From positions 33,980,117 through 34,044,116 of the forward strand of contig NC_061771.1 of NCBI RefSeq assembly GCF_022458985.1: a stretch of 64,000 nt of DNA, given 5' to 3'. The notes beneath the pieces are model-generated. The model saw nothing but the letters and a program-made list of their open reading frames with translations, had not been told where the DNA came from and ran no database searches. The translations under genes were made by a program, and so were the position numbers. Positions 12,101-22,560 of this stretch are shown piece by piece (the stretch's first letter is position 1; the number at the start of each line of letters is the position of its first letter). Source of the DNA: Mugil cephalus (Eukaryota > Chordata > Actinopteri > Mugiliformes > Mugilidae).

Positions 12101-13853
12101 TTGAGGATCACGGCTATCAGTTGTGGAATGCTCAGGTCGGTCCTCAGCTCCCAGGCTCCGCCCACACTTAGCTGCCCTACATTATGCCTGAGTCTTGTTG
12201 GTCTGGCTTCCTGAACAAACATAATATGCTTATTCTCCTTTCTAACAGCTGAGGAATTTACTTCCATCTGTTTTTCCTCAATTGTAGCTGCTAAGCATTT
12301 CAGAACCTGGTTGTGGTGCCAGGTGTATCTCCCTTGGGAGAGACTTACCCTACAACCTGACAAAATATGGCTGAGTGTACATACACAAGAACAAAGTGGG
12401 CAGGCAGCATCCTCCCCTAGCCACTGGTTTAGGTTTTGGGGAGATGGCAGCACATCACAAATTGCCCCAATCATAAATCTAATCCTATGCTCCACAGCTC
12501 TCTCCACGACACCTTCCTTTTCTCTACACTCTCCCAGTTCACCCAATGTCCTTGCTTAGCCTGCGACACTGCCTTCGTGCATCTCATTGCTTCCTCTTGC
12601 CTATGAATTTTCTCCACTACCATCTTCCTCTTTTCCGCCGCAGACGCCTTGCTCCACAGAGGTTGTGTGCCCTTGCTGCACATGCCCCATGATATCCCTG
12701 AGTCTGAGGGAAGCCTGCACCTCCTGAACTGCGTCTCTTCGATTCCACTTCCTCCCTGTTTTGACCGTGGGGGCTGTCCGCCTGACTACTGGATCTTTTG
12801 ACTGTCTAAGAGTCATCTCCAGTCTAACCTTAGCACACTTAAACTCCTCTGTTAGACTAGTTACTGGGAGCTCCAGTGTACCTTTCCCATACAAGGCTGC
12901 ACCGCTTAAGCAGCGTGGGACACCAAGCCAGCTCCTAATTGATGAGTTAATCATTTCAACCTTTGTCAGAGGGACCTCATACACTGTCAGTAGCCACATT
13001 AGTCGGGGCAATAACCCAAATTGCAAGCACCATAATCTGGGAGCCCTGACTGGGCTATGCTTGAAATGCCTTGAATCATTTTTCGTCTCAGTCCCTAAAA
13101 CTGTGCTACATCGCTGAGACGTGCGTCGTACCACCTTCCCAGACTCTTCACTGGCTTCTCTAGCGCTGTGGGAATCACCTCCACATTTATAACAAATTTC
13201 TTATCTACTACCTTTCCTTTAACAACTGAGATACTCCTAGACTTACTCGGCTTCACCTTCATCCTAACCCACTGAAAGTTGCTGTTTAGCTTATACAGCA
13301 GTCTGCTAGTACATGGAGCAGTAGATGTCACAGTCGTCATGTTATCCATGTAGGCCCTAATTGGGGGAGACGAAGCCCTCCATGCAGCTTTTCTCCACCC
13401 ACCACCCATTTTGATGATGAGATTGTACACCCTGCCGTGATGCCTACCTCCAGCTGCTGCCATGCTGTATACTCTGCTGTGGTAAAGCAGAGCCGTATAT
13501 CTGCGAATTATGCTTTGACTAGGCCTTTGATACTGCCTGGAAAAAAATCAAAAGCTTCCCAAAACAAACTGTGAGGAACTGTACCAAACACATTAGCCGG
13601 GTCTAAGGATTTGGTACCAAATCATAGTGGTGATTGGTGACTGGTGAATAACAGTTTAAATATTAACCAGAAACATGGAGGAAACATTTTACCTCTCAGG
13701 AGCAGAGGGTTGATGGCCTTTAAAATGAATCCAGCGTTCATGTGACTGATCACTCCTGAGGGAAACACAGCTGGGATCAGATGAATGACTGATACCAGTC
13801 AACCCGTCCTGCAAATGTCTGACTCCCTCCTCTTTGTCCTCCCTCTGGTCCAT
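5977..13853 (-). CDS. NLR-1: NLRC3-like FISNA-NACHT-LRR receptor (gene span)
   Basis: Multi-exon gene on the minus strand. Coding exons, in order, are 13853-13693, 11195-11117, 11036-10808, 10638-8829, 8749-8576, 7048-6875 and 6153-5977. All have AG/GT borders and compatible phases, giving about 934 residues without a stop. Order: short N-terminal segment (1-80), acidic helical linker (81-156), FISNA (about 172-240), NACHT with Walker A near 257-264 and Walker B near 331-337, NACHT-associated helical part to 759, then three LRR modules (760-934). This is the fish NLRC3-like type without RING or recognisable CARD. It should be a cytosolic ATP-binding immune regulator or sensor; that is family knowledge, not shown here. 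The last exon boundary is open: reading on through the donor at 5976 gives a stop at once. Its first coding intron holds an R2-like LINE. Confidence 0.85.
6154..6874. other. NLR-1 intron between LRR exons 2 and 3
   Basis: No coding similarity is seen on either strand. The open frames here are short and have no recognisable motif. Confidence 0.5.
6875..7048 (-). CDS. NLR-1 LRR exon 2 (174 bp)
   Basis: LRR module [47 protein letters not shown]. It is preceded by the CTTTTATTCCTTATTCAG acceptor tract, which is shared nearly unchanged with LRR exons of the plus-strand genes. Confidence 0.88.
7049..8575. other. NLR-1 intron with a small LINE-like trace
   Basis: Mostly featureless intron. Around 7420-7500 the plus strand reads [16 protein letters not shown], resembling the RT block-1 motif of non-LTR elements. 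It is too short to classify. Nothing else is recognised. Confidence 0.35.
8576..8749 (-). CDS. NLR-1 LRR exon 1 (174 bp)
   Basis: One 58-residue ribonuclease-inhibitor-type LRR module ([34 protein letters not shown]). Acceptor AG is at 8751-8750 and donor GT at 8575-8574. The sequence is closer to the [10 protein letters not shown] class than to the two later exons. Confidence 0.88.
8829..10638 (-). CDS. NLR-1 FISNA-NACHT exon
   Basis: A single intact 1810-bp exon. FISNA is recognised by [16 protein letters not shown] and [14 protein letters not shown]. The NACHT domain has Walker A GVAGIGKT (about 10339-10316), Walker B IVDGLDE (about 10117-10097), a sensor-like [14 protein letters not shown] and the [17 protein letters not shown] block. 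The distal part has [19 protein letters not shown] and [15 protein letters not shown], typical of fish NLRC3-like proteins. NACHT binds and hydrolyses ATP and drives oligomerisation; all core residues are present. No lesion was found. Donor GT is at 8828-8827. Confidence 0.92.
10808..11036 (-). CDS. NLR-1 exon 3, charged helical segment before FISNA
   Basis: A 229-bp exon starting [20 protein letters not shown] and continuing through an acidic [10 protein letters not shown] stretch to [16 protein letters not shown]. It looks alpha-helical and charged and sits where other NLRs carry a death-fold domain. I see no clear CARD or PYD signature. It joins the NACHT exon in frame through the phase-1 junction LQS/RLAARESS. 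Confidence 0.75.
11117..11195 (-). CDS. NLR-1 exon 2, conserved N-terminal linker
   Basis: A 79-bp exon encoding [20 protein letters not shown] and then LDSIFL. This glutamine-rich linker is a family signature in teleost NLRC3-like proteins. Acceptor AG is at 11197-11196 and donor GT at 11116-11115. Phases fit both neighbours. Its function is unknown. Confidence 0.7.
11196..11889. other. NLR-1 first coding intron, proximal part
   Basis: No gene seen. The short open frames at 11409-11597 and 11664-11909 show no family motif. Confidence 0.45.
11890..13640 (-). mobile_element. R2-like non-LTR retrotransposon fragment in NLR-1 intron
   Basis: On the minus strand, reverse transcriptase starts near 13620 ([12 protein letters not shown]). 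The catalytic region [11 protein letters not shown] (about 13362-13330) replaces the expected F/YMDDLT. It continues with [14 protein letters not shown], then [20 protein letters not shown] (about 13020-12960) and a downstream zinc-knuckle-like [17 protein letters not shown] near 12400. Stops and frame shifts break it. The architecture resembles R2/RLE-type LINEs, but the exact family is uncertain. The insertion is antisense to nothing: it lies in the same strand as the host gene. Confidence 0.7.
13693..13853 (-). CDS. NLR-1 exon with start codon
   Basis: The minus strand opens with ATG at 13853-13851 ([10 protein letters not shown]...), just inside an acceptor at 13859-13858, so a noncoding exon should precede it. 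The exon carries the [10 protein letters not shown] motif typical of the N-terminal repeats of fish NLRC3-like proteins. It ends at 13693 in phase 2 before GTAAAA. Joined to the next exon, the frame reads ...[12 protein letters not shown]..., the usual junction in this family. The exon is 161 bp. Confidence 0.7.
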
Positions 13854-13857
13854 GCTG

Positions 13858-14654
13858 CTGAATCCACATCAACTTTCTGTCTTCATGTGCAGAGGAAACA
13901 TAAATCATTCATCTGAACATTCACTGGAATCATTTGTGCTGTAAAAACATCAGCTGATCCTCCACTGATTGGCTCTGATTCTGTCAGTTAAAGCTGCTGT
14001 GATCCAAACTCTGTAGTGAACATCTTCTCCAAACATGACAGACAGAAACAGTTAGTGAACCCTAACCCTAAGACAAACCAGACTCAGCGTTTATTCAAAG
14101 AGCTGAAGAAGAAGAAGAGTCTCCACTCCACACCTGGACTCAGGTGAGATGCTTCCTCAACCAGTCAGGGCTGCACCTGTGATGGAGGAGGACAGGAAGG
14201 AGGGAGGAGACAGATTTTCACAATAAGAGCAAATTTTACAGGATCCAGTAGATTTGAGTTTGTGTCATAATTAATATATCATTATTATGAACTTGTTGCT
14301 GGTAAAGATCAGAGTGAACCTGGACTCTGATCTGAACATCTGCTGCTCAATTATTCTGCTCTGAGTCAGTGGGAATCAAATAAGTTCAAACAAATCAAAT
14401 CAAATTCAGTTCAAACTAACATTTAACAGACGTCACTAATAAGCGTCTTTTTTAAATGAACAGGAACAGGAACTAATTAAAGAGGAAACTGGAAAATGTT
14501 GTTTCTGTTTCCAGAAAAATTTCCTTAAAAATGTCATTTAAAGAGCAGAAACGTTCATTTATGAATCATTTCTATCTGGAAACGTTTCTAATCTGATCAT
14601 TGAGCTGAGAAGGGTTAAAGTTTCTACTTTCACTTCTTTAATGGACCTTAATGT
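13858..14654. other. Region upstream of NLR-1 start-codon exon
   Basis: Intron or 5' UTR sequence of NLR-1. No coding similarity is recognised. Confidence 0.4.
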
Positions 14655-15080
14655 CATCATGTAATGAAGGGATTAAAGTGACTGCACAAAGACGACAATG
14701 ACCCCATGTCCCTGAACTGTAGAAAGAAGCTGATCTGACAGTACTGGAATAAAATTACTTAGTTACTTCTAGAGACAGTTTCAAAATGAAAGCAAATCAG
14801 CTGAAATCATTTCTATGAACCAAGGACTCAAACAGACAGGTGATCACAGGTGATCAATAGAAAATGTGGGATCAGTTTCATACTTGGCCTCATCCAGACT
14901 CTAACCTTTCAGCTCTGACTCAGTTTAACGTCAAGTTCAGTAGATTTCTGCTGCTTCTGTTGGAGCTGAGCTGCTGACAGCTGATGTTCACCAAGAAAAC
15001 ATTCAAAACTGCTTCATTACCTTCAGACGGAGGTTGACACAGAGAGAAAAACACCTGTGTCACGATCCTGGTGAATCTTT
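14655..15080. repeat. Duplicated upstream block, proximal copy
   Basis: About 260 bp (14790-15065) match 17978-18260 almost base for base, as a direct repeat. A shorter match (14659 versus 17358, TGTAATGAAGGGATTA) suggests the duplicated unit began earlier and was later interrupted by ~600 bp in the distal copy. On the minus strand both copies contain CCTCCGTCTGAAG followed by GTAATG, a good splice donor. Confidence 0.8.
15021..15070 (-). other. Putative NLR-1 noncoding first exon, proximal copy
   Basis: On the minus strand the sequence ends ...CCTCCGTCTGAAG at 15021 before donor GTAATG (GT at 15020-15019). It lies 1.2 kb upstream of the start-codon exon, whose own acceptor (13859-13858) implies an upstream exon. 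The transcription start is unknown, so the 5' limit is a guess. This is inference. Confidence 0.35.
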
Positions 15081-15559
15081 AATTAAAATGGAACCAGGAA
15101 ACTACCTGCAGGCCAGGGCCGTAGCTGGGAATTCTGGGGGCCCTGAAAGAATGTGGGCTTGGGCCCCCCCAGCGCAGGATTTTCCATCTATTTTTTATTT
15201 TTTTTTATAACTGTGTATTGTGATGTTTTTCTTCATTTTTCCTTTTTCATTTTTTAGTTTTTAGTATTAACCACTCAACAATGAGTCAGAGTATAATTAT
15301 GTAAATTATGTATTATTAGTTGTGTTACATGCTTTAGTATCTATAACTGGAGGGGGTCAGTGTCTGTTGCTGTGTCTCAGATGAAGCAGCAGAGCATAAA
15401 GGTTTATTGGTCCATCATATATTTCATTTTATAAACATTAAATATCATGTATTATGGAAAAACTGATGAAGAACCAACCTACTCTTGGAATACACAACAT
15501 CTAAATGGTGTCTCAGTACCACAACTCTAGGCAGACACTTTGCCACTGTATGTGGAGGG

Positions 15560-15990
15560 CAAGTTCTTTTGAGCAATGTGTCATGGTTTATGTTTGTCTT
15601 TTATTTTGTGAATCATTTTTTGTGTTTGCTGTTTCATTTTGCCAAGTTTCTTAGTTTCCTGTCTGTCGTGTCTCCTTGTGGTTTTCTCATGTCTGTCTGT
15701 GTCATGTTGTGTTTCCTGTTTTATTTTGTTAAGTTCTGGATTTCCTGTCTGTGTTCCTTGTGTGTCTCTTGATTGCTTATTGGTCTCACCTGCTGGGATT
15801 TTCCACATGCGTTTCACCTGTGTCTTGTCATCCCTGAGCCCTTTTGTGTATATATATATTGCCCTGCCTTCCCTTTGTTCCTGGCCATGTCTCCTCGTCA
15901 TGTTCCTTGTATTGTTCCTTATTTTTTTTCATGCCATGTTCTATGCCATGTCCTGTTTCTTTTGACTCTTGTATTTTCTGCCTTGCGCAG
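15560..15990 (+). repeat. Interspersed repeat, copy 1 (TTTCCTGTTTTATTTTG family)
   Basis: A T-rich repeat with the blocks GTTTCCTGTTTTATTTTG and TTCCCTTTGTTC. The same blocks recur in order at 27430-27745 with moderate divergence. No protein is encoded. It resembles widespread fish nonautonomous elements, but the family is not identified. Confidence 0.55.
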
Positions 15991-17354
15991 CGATTTTTTT
16001 TTGACCCTTATTAGACAAGAATATATTAAAACTGTCTCAAAGACTGTGTAAACTGACTGAGAAAATACTAAATTGTCTATTTTATTTTCTACTGTATTTA
16101 TGATATTCAAATGTCCCACCCATAACAACAGTTTAACAAGATTAGATTTGAACACAACATGATTAAGTAATTGACTCTCACCTGATGCTCATAATTACTG
16201 AGTAGATCTTGAATGTGTTGTAATATAATTCAGTGCAGCCTTGTAACCGAGTGGGTGTTTATGCTTTACTGGGGCATTGTCCACAGAGATGATGTGTGAA
16301 ACATACAGACCGCTGCAGATAACCTCCAAATTAGTAACGTTCAGTTAGCTACACCAGGAATCGTTGCTCTACAATGAAGTTGAGACTGATCCAGAGTGTA
16401 GCTGACCTCTCACCTGATGACAGCTAGACTCTGATGTCCTGGGTCTTTGCTCTGCTGCTCCTACTCCTGGCCTCCCCCTCAAGTCTTTTATGGTGTCCAG
16501 ATTTGTGTTTTTTGGGGGCATCATCTTAATTGATCTTATTTACTGCATATTCAAGCTTTGTTTTTGTTTTCTTTCCCCCCAAGAGCTTAAATATCACATG
16601 TATCAAATACAGAGTATGTAAATCACAATACAATTCCATTTTGGACATATTTTATTTTTTCTCTTTTATATTTTTATATATTCCCAACATTTGCACATTT
16701 CTTGTTTACATTTTCTTCTTTCTTTTTTTTTTGTATAGTTGCTGCACTGTAGGCCTTTGAGGAATTGACAATAAAGTTGACTTGACTACATCACTAAATA
16801 AAAATAAAATAACACATCATGCCTGGGGGTATATTTACAGCAAAAATATTATATTGCTCACAAATATTAACAGTTTTGATCCTGTTATCTGGGCTGAGGG
16901 AAACACTCTGAAGTTACATTCATGCTCCCGCATTAGATCTGCAACAACCTGCAATGATGGGACATGTGCAATTCTGACCTGACATTAAACTATGATAGTA
17001 TGTTGGAGGAGAGTGTGTTGTATTTATTCAACTTTGTCGAAATTACATTTATAGCTGCTTTCTTTTTTTTTCACTTTTATAGCTACTTTTAAAAACTTTT
17101 TTTAATAGTTTGTAGTTTGTATTTAGCACTGATGGGTCTAGTTTTTGTTGTTTCCACAGTAATGTCAATGACGGGCGTTCATTCATTCATTCATTCATTC
17201 ATTTGTAGGAGAGCATTTCCTTGATCACATGTCTCTATTTTCTGTGTTGTCGTGATTTCTGTTTGATTTGCTCAACATTTATTAGCTTCAGTGTGTACTG
17301 TCTGAAACTCAGTGAGAAACTCTACACAGGTGGTCAGTTCCAGACCAACATACT
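15991..17354. other. Intergenic, AT-rich
   Basis: No gene seen. 16740-16790 looks like a LINE 3' end (GACAATAAAGTTGACTT). 16889-16945 is one member of a short direct repeat with 21351-21408. (ATTC)n lies at 17179-17204. Confidence 0.4.
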
Positions 17355-17925
17355 ACATGTAATGAAGGGATTACAGTGACTGCATAATGTTCTAGAGTCA
17401 AATGTGAAATGTGAAGCAGTCTTCAGATCCTGGAGATTTTGAAACTGGATCAGTGACGTGTGGTGAGGCTCAGATTTACAATTATGAACCCAGTGGAACA
17501 GCTTCAATTCATTCATTCAACTGGCTGCTTCCACACTAACTGGTTACGTTTCACATCTCTAATGAGCTTCTTTCCACACATATAGGTCTAAGGTTCATAT
17601 CTGGACAAAGGAACAACGTCACATCTATAGCGGTTAAGAGACAGAATAAAAGACAGAGAGAGTTAATTTATACTCATTCAACATGAGAGAACCCAGAGAG
17701 AAAAACCAACAACTCAAATGGAATCAAATCCATATTATATCCAGTAATATTCTGATGATTTGATCCATTGTAATTCAGACTGTTCAACTAAATATCTTCC
17801 ATCATTTACCACTTCATGTTTAGACTGAAGGTCTATCTGTTAGAATGGTTTAAGCTGAGATTTATTACAATCTTCTGTTTTTATCTTTCATGCAGAGAAA
17901 AGACCCCAACAAACGGACTGAGGCC

Positions 17926-17964
<39 letters not shown>

Positions 17965-18265
17965 TAATTTCAAAAGAAAAGAAAATCAGCTAAAATCATT
18001 TCTATGAACCAAGGACTCAAACAGACAGGTGATCACAGGTGATCTCTAGAAAGTGTGGGATCAGTTTCATACTAGTCCTCATCCAGAGTCTAACCTTTCA
18101 GCTCTGACTCAGTTTAACGTCAAGTTCAGTAGATTTCTGCTGCTTCTGTTGGAGCTGAGCTGCTGACAGCTGATGTTCACCAAGAAAACATTCAAAACTG
18201 CTTCATTACCTTCAGACGGAGGTTGATACGGAGAGAAAATCACCCGCGACACGATCCTGGTGAAA
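17355..18265. repeat. Duplicated upstream block, distal copy
   Basis: Direct repeat partner of 14655-15080. It contains extra sequence, including the (AAT)n microsatellite at 17927-17965. This copy keeps the ISRE at its promoter-side edge. Confidence 0.8.
18210..18250 (-). other. Putative NLR-1 noncoding first exon, distal copy
   Basis: Same donor context as the proximal copy (exon end 18210, GT at 18209-18208). It has an ISRE 52 bp upstream on the minus strand, the normal position for a promoter element. The 5' limit is a guess. Confidence 0.38.
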
Positions 18266-18273
18266 GTGAAACT
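18262..18273 (-). promoter_or_regulatory. Interferon-stimulated response element (ISRE)
   Basis: The minus strand reads AGTTTCACTTTC, an exact match to the ISRE consensus AGTTTCNNTTTC bound by ISGF3/IRF factors. It sits directly upstream of the distal putative first exon of NLR-1. The proximal copy has AAAGATTCACC here instead, so the element is not shared. Interferon induction of NLR-1 is inferred. Confidence 0.5.
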
Positions 18274-18596
18274 AAACTGAAACGAGGAACGAGGGATGTG
18301 AGTATCGACCCAGAAATATCGATCCTTCTAATCACGACTCGTGTCTTTTAGAATCGATCTTCACATCGAAATATCGATACTAAGTCCGAGTTCACTAGAA
18401 ATATCAACACTTTGACGTCGCTGAATCTGTAAAACGTGAGAGAGGGGGAGTGAAGGGAAATGTCCACACAGCTGAGACAGACCTCTATGATGGAAGCCGT
18501 TAAATTCAGAGAGACAGGCAACATCCAGGGACATAGTGAAAATACATCACAGAGCCCATCACAGGTATATCCACGTAGATCATGTCAACACACTGG

Positions 18597-18712
18597 TGTG
18601 TGTGTGTGTGTGTCTGGTCAAAATTCAAGTTCTAACCTGGAGACCAAAGTCTGATTTATTTTACATTTTTATTTTATTTTATTTTATTTTATTTTATTTT
18701 TTTTAATGTGAT
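18597..18712. repeat. Simple repeats (TG)n and (TTTTA)n
   Basis: A short TG run near 18597-18613 and a TTTTA pentamer array near 18664-18704. Just before them (about 18298-18400) is a stretch with repeated ATCGAT words, reminiscent of hAT ends. Confidence 0.8.
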
Positions 18713-18787
18713 TTGCTCAGGCTTGTTTCATTCTCATACAGAGGAATAGGAAGAGTAATTAATCTCTTCTCATCTCCTACTACCTCT

Positions 18788-19045
18788 TATCCTCACTAGG
18801 GTCGTGGGGGTTGCTGGAGTCTATCCCAGGTGTCATTGGGTGAGAGGTGTGGTCCACCTTGGACAGGTCTCCAGTCTATCGCTGGGCTAACATACAGACA
18901 AACAACCATTCACACTCAAACTCACACCTCGGGTCAATTTAGAGTCACCCATCAGCCTATCAAGCATGTCTTTGGAGGTGGGAGGAAACCGAAGAACCTG
19001 GAGAGAACCCACACAGACACAGGGAGAACCCTGATGCAAACCCTG
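18788..19045 (-). repeat. Abundant fish interspersed repeat, copy 1
   Basis: Contains the characteristic TCTATCCCAGG, ACAGACAAACAACCATTCACAC and GGAGAGAACCCACACAGAC words. A reverse-orientation copy lies at 61743-62020, where the strand carries a tRNA-like start. No protein. Confidence 0.65.
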
Positions 19046-19087
19046 CTGACCCACGACTGCACAGCGATGCACAACCTCCTCATCTGC

Positions 19088-19640
19088 TGTGGAGATGTTG
19101 AGCAGCTACAAGTTCCTTGGTGTCCACGTCACAGAGGACCTCTCCTGGGACACCAACACAGCATCACTGGCCAAGAAGGCTCAACAGCTCCTCTACTTCC
19201 TCTGCAAGCTGAGCAAAGCCAGAGCCCCAGCCCCCATCACATGCACCTTCTACAGAGGCTCTATGGAGAGCATCCTGACCAGCTGCATCCTTGCTTGGTA
19301 CGGAGCCTGCACCACATTCTGGTCTAAGACCCTCCAGAGCACAGTGAGAGCAGCTGAAAGGATAATCAGTGCCTCTCTCCCATCCCTCCAGGACATTTAC
19401 AACACACGGCTCGTGCACAAAGCCCTCTGCACTGCTGGTGATGCCACGTACCCAACACACAGGTTCCTCAGTCTGCTGCCATCAGGGAGGAGACTGTGGA
19501 GTCTGAGGACCAGGACCAGGACTAGCAGACTGAGGGACAGCTTCATCCACCAAGCTGTCAGGAAACTGAACTCTCTACTCTGCAGCCGGTGGAGCACGGC
19601 GCCACCAGAGGATCATATGCTTTTATAAGTTTTACGGTGT
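19088..19640 (+). mobile_element. CR1/Rex1-like LINE, 3' RT fragment
   Basis: An open frame of about 180 residues reads YKFLGVHVTEDLSWDTNT, AKKAQQLLYFLCKL and SFYRG-like CTFYRGSMESILTSCILAWY. This is the distal RT/thumb part of fish non-LTR elements. The catalytic core is missing. The clade is uncertain within the CR1/Jockey group. Confidence 0.7.
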
Positions 19641-22385
19641 ATGTTATGATGAATTCAGCTTTGTCTCCAATAAAATGTCCCCAGTTTTCATTTGATTTCC
19701 TCTGTGGACACCTTTTGTAGTTTAGTTGTGTAAGTGTTTAGTCATATGAACCCTCCTACTATTTATCTTTGGGGTCAATTTGACCGAATTCAGTGTTTAA
19801 CTTCTCTAAATATCTCATTAACGTGTTTGTTTGCTTCATATTTTTCTTAATTTAATGAAGACACTGGACCCAAACATTACACATGTTATTATTCTTGATA
19901 ATAGTTTTTCATACCAACAGTTTTACATATCAGGAATATTTACTTAGACTTTATATAAAGACACTTAAACTCTTTTTATGGTCATCTGTATGTTTCTCTA
20001 TAGTCTCTATATAACAGGTATTGTGGATGGATATGTGGGTAGGAGATGTGTTGTATTTAAAAAGCTATTTAGGTAGTCAACAAACAAACAAAGAACCTGA
20101 CACATAAACTCAGGATTTATTTTTTTTAACCATGAATCATTGTCAGGAGGTTTATATTGCTGGAGTCCATCTGATACCAATGATAAAAAGTGTTACATAA
20201 ACTTGTTGAGATCCAGGATGATCTCCAGTGATGCAACAGAGCAACTTGGATTAAATCATCCGTCTGTTTCAGTCCTGAACACCATGGAGCTCTGAAAGGA
20301 TGTGAACTCAGAGAGAGCGCTGAAGTTTATTCTCAGTCGGGGTGAGAGTGTGTTGAGGATGTAGTGCTGGATCAACAGCTACCCCTGCAGCCAGACCAAC
20401 ATCAACATCAAGACCAAGACCAAGCTGCTGCTGCTTCCTCCTGCCTCCATGATCCCAACTAACCTACAAGATGCAAGATTTCTTTATTGACAGTTTCACT
20501 GTTTGTGATGACAAATACAAAAATCAGACAAACGTTTGCCTCATATTTAATATACAGAATAAAAATCTACATGAACAAAATGTAAAGGAATAAAATACAA
20601 ACAGATACATAAAAGACATTCAGAAAAATATAGTAAATAACTAAACAGTGCAATGTACAGTTGTAGCTTGACTTTTACCCAGTGAGGTGCAATAAATAAT
20701 TAGGATAATTCGTGTAGTCGACCTTTAACTATCAATGTGGTCACTATTTATTCTTTTAATTAAAGGTCAGATACGTCCAGTCATCATGTTCGCCCTCCGC
20801 CCTCCGCCCAGGCGGAGAATTTATTAATTGTTATTATTTCAGTCTGATCTTTAACACGTTGCAACAATAAACACAAGTTCCAACAGTAACTATTAACAAC
20901 TGCTTAACATAGAGGCACGACTTTCACTCACAACACAATAATTGTTTGCTCTCAAATATTTTGAAGTCGTACAGTTTACATATGTGACTAAAATGGTTGA
21001 AATTTCAAGCCCTGATAAACATGGTTTAATTCCTAGTTAATTAAATGAATATTAAAGAGTGGAATAGATTGTATATAAGGACGCACTGAAGGGGCTCACT
21101 CTACCTGACTCTATGAAGTGAAACGAAATGGATTTATCATCATATTTAAGTGATCATATGTACGTATTTATTTAAAGTCATTTTAGATTGAATTCGTCAA
21201 ACCTGGTGTTTGGTGTAAGAGAGAAGAAAGTAGAGGATGGGTGCTCAGTGCATCATGGGATGTGTCCAAACATGAGCCATCGTTAAATCCCAGTCATCAT
21301 GTTCATCTTTAATTATGATCCTGATGACCTGGTTTAAACAGTTCTTCTATCTGGGCTGAGGGAACCACTCTGAAGCTACATTCATGCTCCTGCATTAGAT
21401 CTGCAACATCCACATAGAACAATGTTGTAGTGGCTATTTGTCAATATCAAATCAAAAAACTCAAAAATATCAAAACTATAATAAAACTGGATCAAATCAA
21501 ACGACCACTGAGACACCCAGGGAGTGAATTTACGCAGGATAAACAGAGTCCATTGTCCAGGCAAAAAGAAATTAAATTTCTTTGGGTTATTCTTCATTAG
21601 CAAACAAACAAACAAATAAAGAACAATGGCCCTTTGCTGCCTCTCTTGCCCTGGTAAAAAAAACATCTGCCCTCCCAGACGCCTGGCTCACCTGTGTCTG
21701 CCTACACATACATGTAAACTCACCCAGTGCGCTTCAAAATAAAAGCATGGTTCAATACCCATATTAACTCAAACAATACTTAATATCATAAACAAACTAA
21801 AGGGTATATTCCTAAAACTAACCCTAGCTTTAGCCTTAGCATGTCGTTTGTGCAGTAGTGTTTTAGTTGGATTTCAGGACTGACGTGTTACAGTAATATG
21901 GGCTTCATCTTTACTGTAGCATTTACACAAGTATAGACACTTGATGAACTAATGTCCCATTGGACTCTTCACCTGTTTTCATGGAGGCATCCATGTTACT
22001 ATTATCACGTGGTCAGTGACAAGTCCACATGATGCTTAAAGAGTCATGGTACAGTAGTGGAGTCAACTTTTTCGTTCAACATCAACCCCAATGTTATCGT
22101 TGTATTCCTGTAACCTGGTTCTTGGTTTAATGAAGGAATCTGCCATGGTTGATGAAAGCTGGGCCTACAGTGCAGACAACAGCACTGAAGAAATAATTAG
22201 AACAAAATCTATTTGATGTTTGCCCATCCCAAGTCTTTGAACTCAACAGATTTTAAATGTCGATGCTTTGATTTAACCTGAAAAACACTGGAGAGTTTTT
22301 CCCTGGTTGGATACTTGGTTGAGAAAAAAACAAACAAACAAACAGAATGCAGATGACCCAGGTGTCATTTAGAAAACCATAAACT
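19641..22385. other. Intergenic, no gene recognised
   Basis: AT-rich. It contains a repeat-like stretch near 20465-20700, a TATATAAG box at 21073-21080 with nothing convincing behind it, and the second member of the 58-bp direct repeat at 21351-21408. Confidence 0.45.
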
Positions 22386-22387
22386 CA

Positions 22388-22560
22388 CAGTCTTGGTTCT
22401 GCTGGATCCAACCGCCGCCTTCGATACAGTAGACCATCGCATTTTAATACACAGACTAAGGCACATGGTCAGACTCTCTGGTTCTGTTCTTAATTGGTTC
22501 ATTTCATATCTCTCTGATCAAAGCTTCTTTGTGAGTCTGAACACCTTTTCCTCAAAAATA
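22388..22560 (+). mobile_element. L2-type LINE fragment (RT)
   Basis: The frame VLLDPTAAFDTVDHRILIHR, then LSGSVLNWFISYLSDQSF, is L2-type RT. It is cut at about 22560 by the next repeat. The matching downstream RT pieces resume at 23098. Confidence 0.75.

Noticed and set aside
15485..16051. Hydrophobic open frames of about 92-108 codons
   Set aside because: They follow a T-rich interspersed repeat that is also found at 27430-27745; the hydrophobicity comes from TTT/CTT/GTT-rich composition.
21073..21130. TATATAAG box followed by a GAAACGAAA word
   Set aside because: No exon, ORF or splice site follows that would make it a promoter, and the GAAA spacing does not fit an ISRE.
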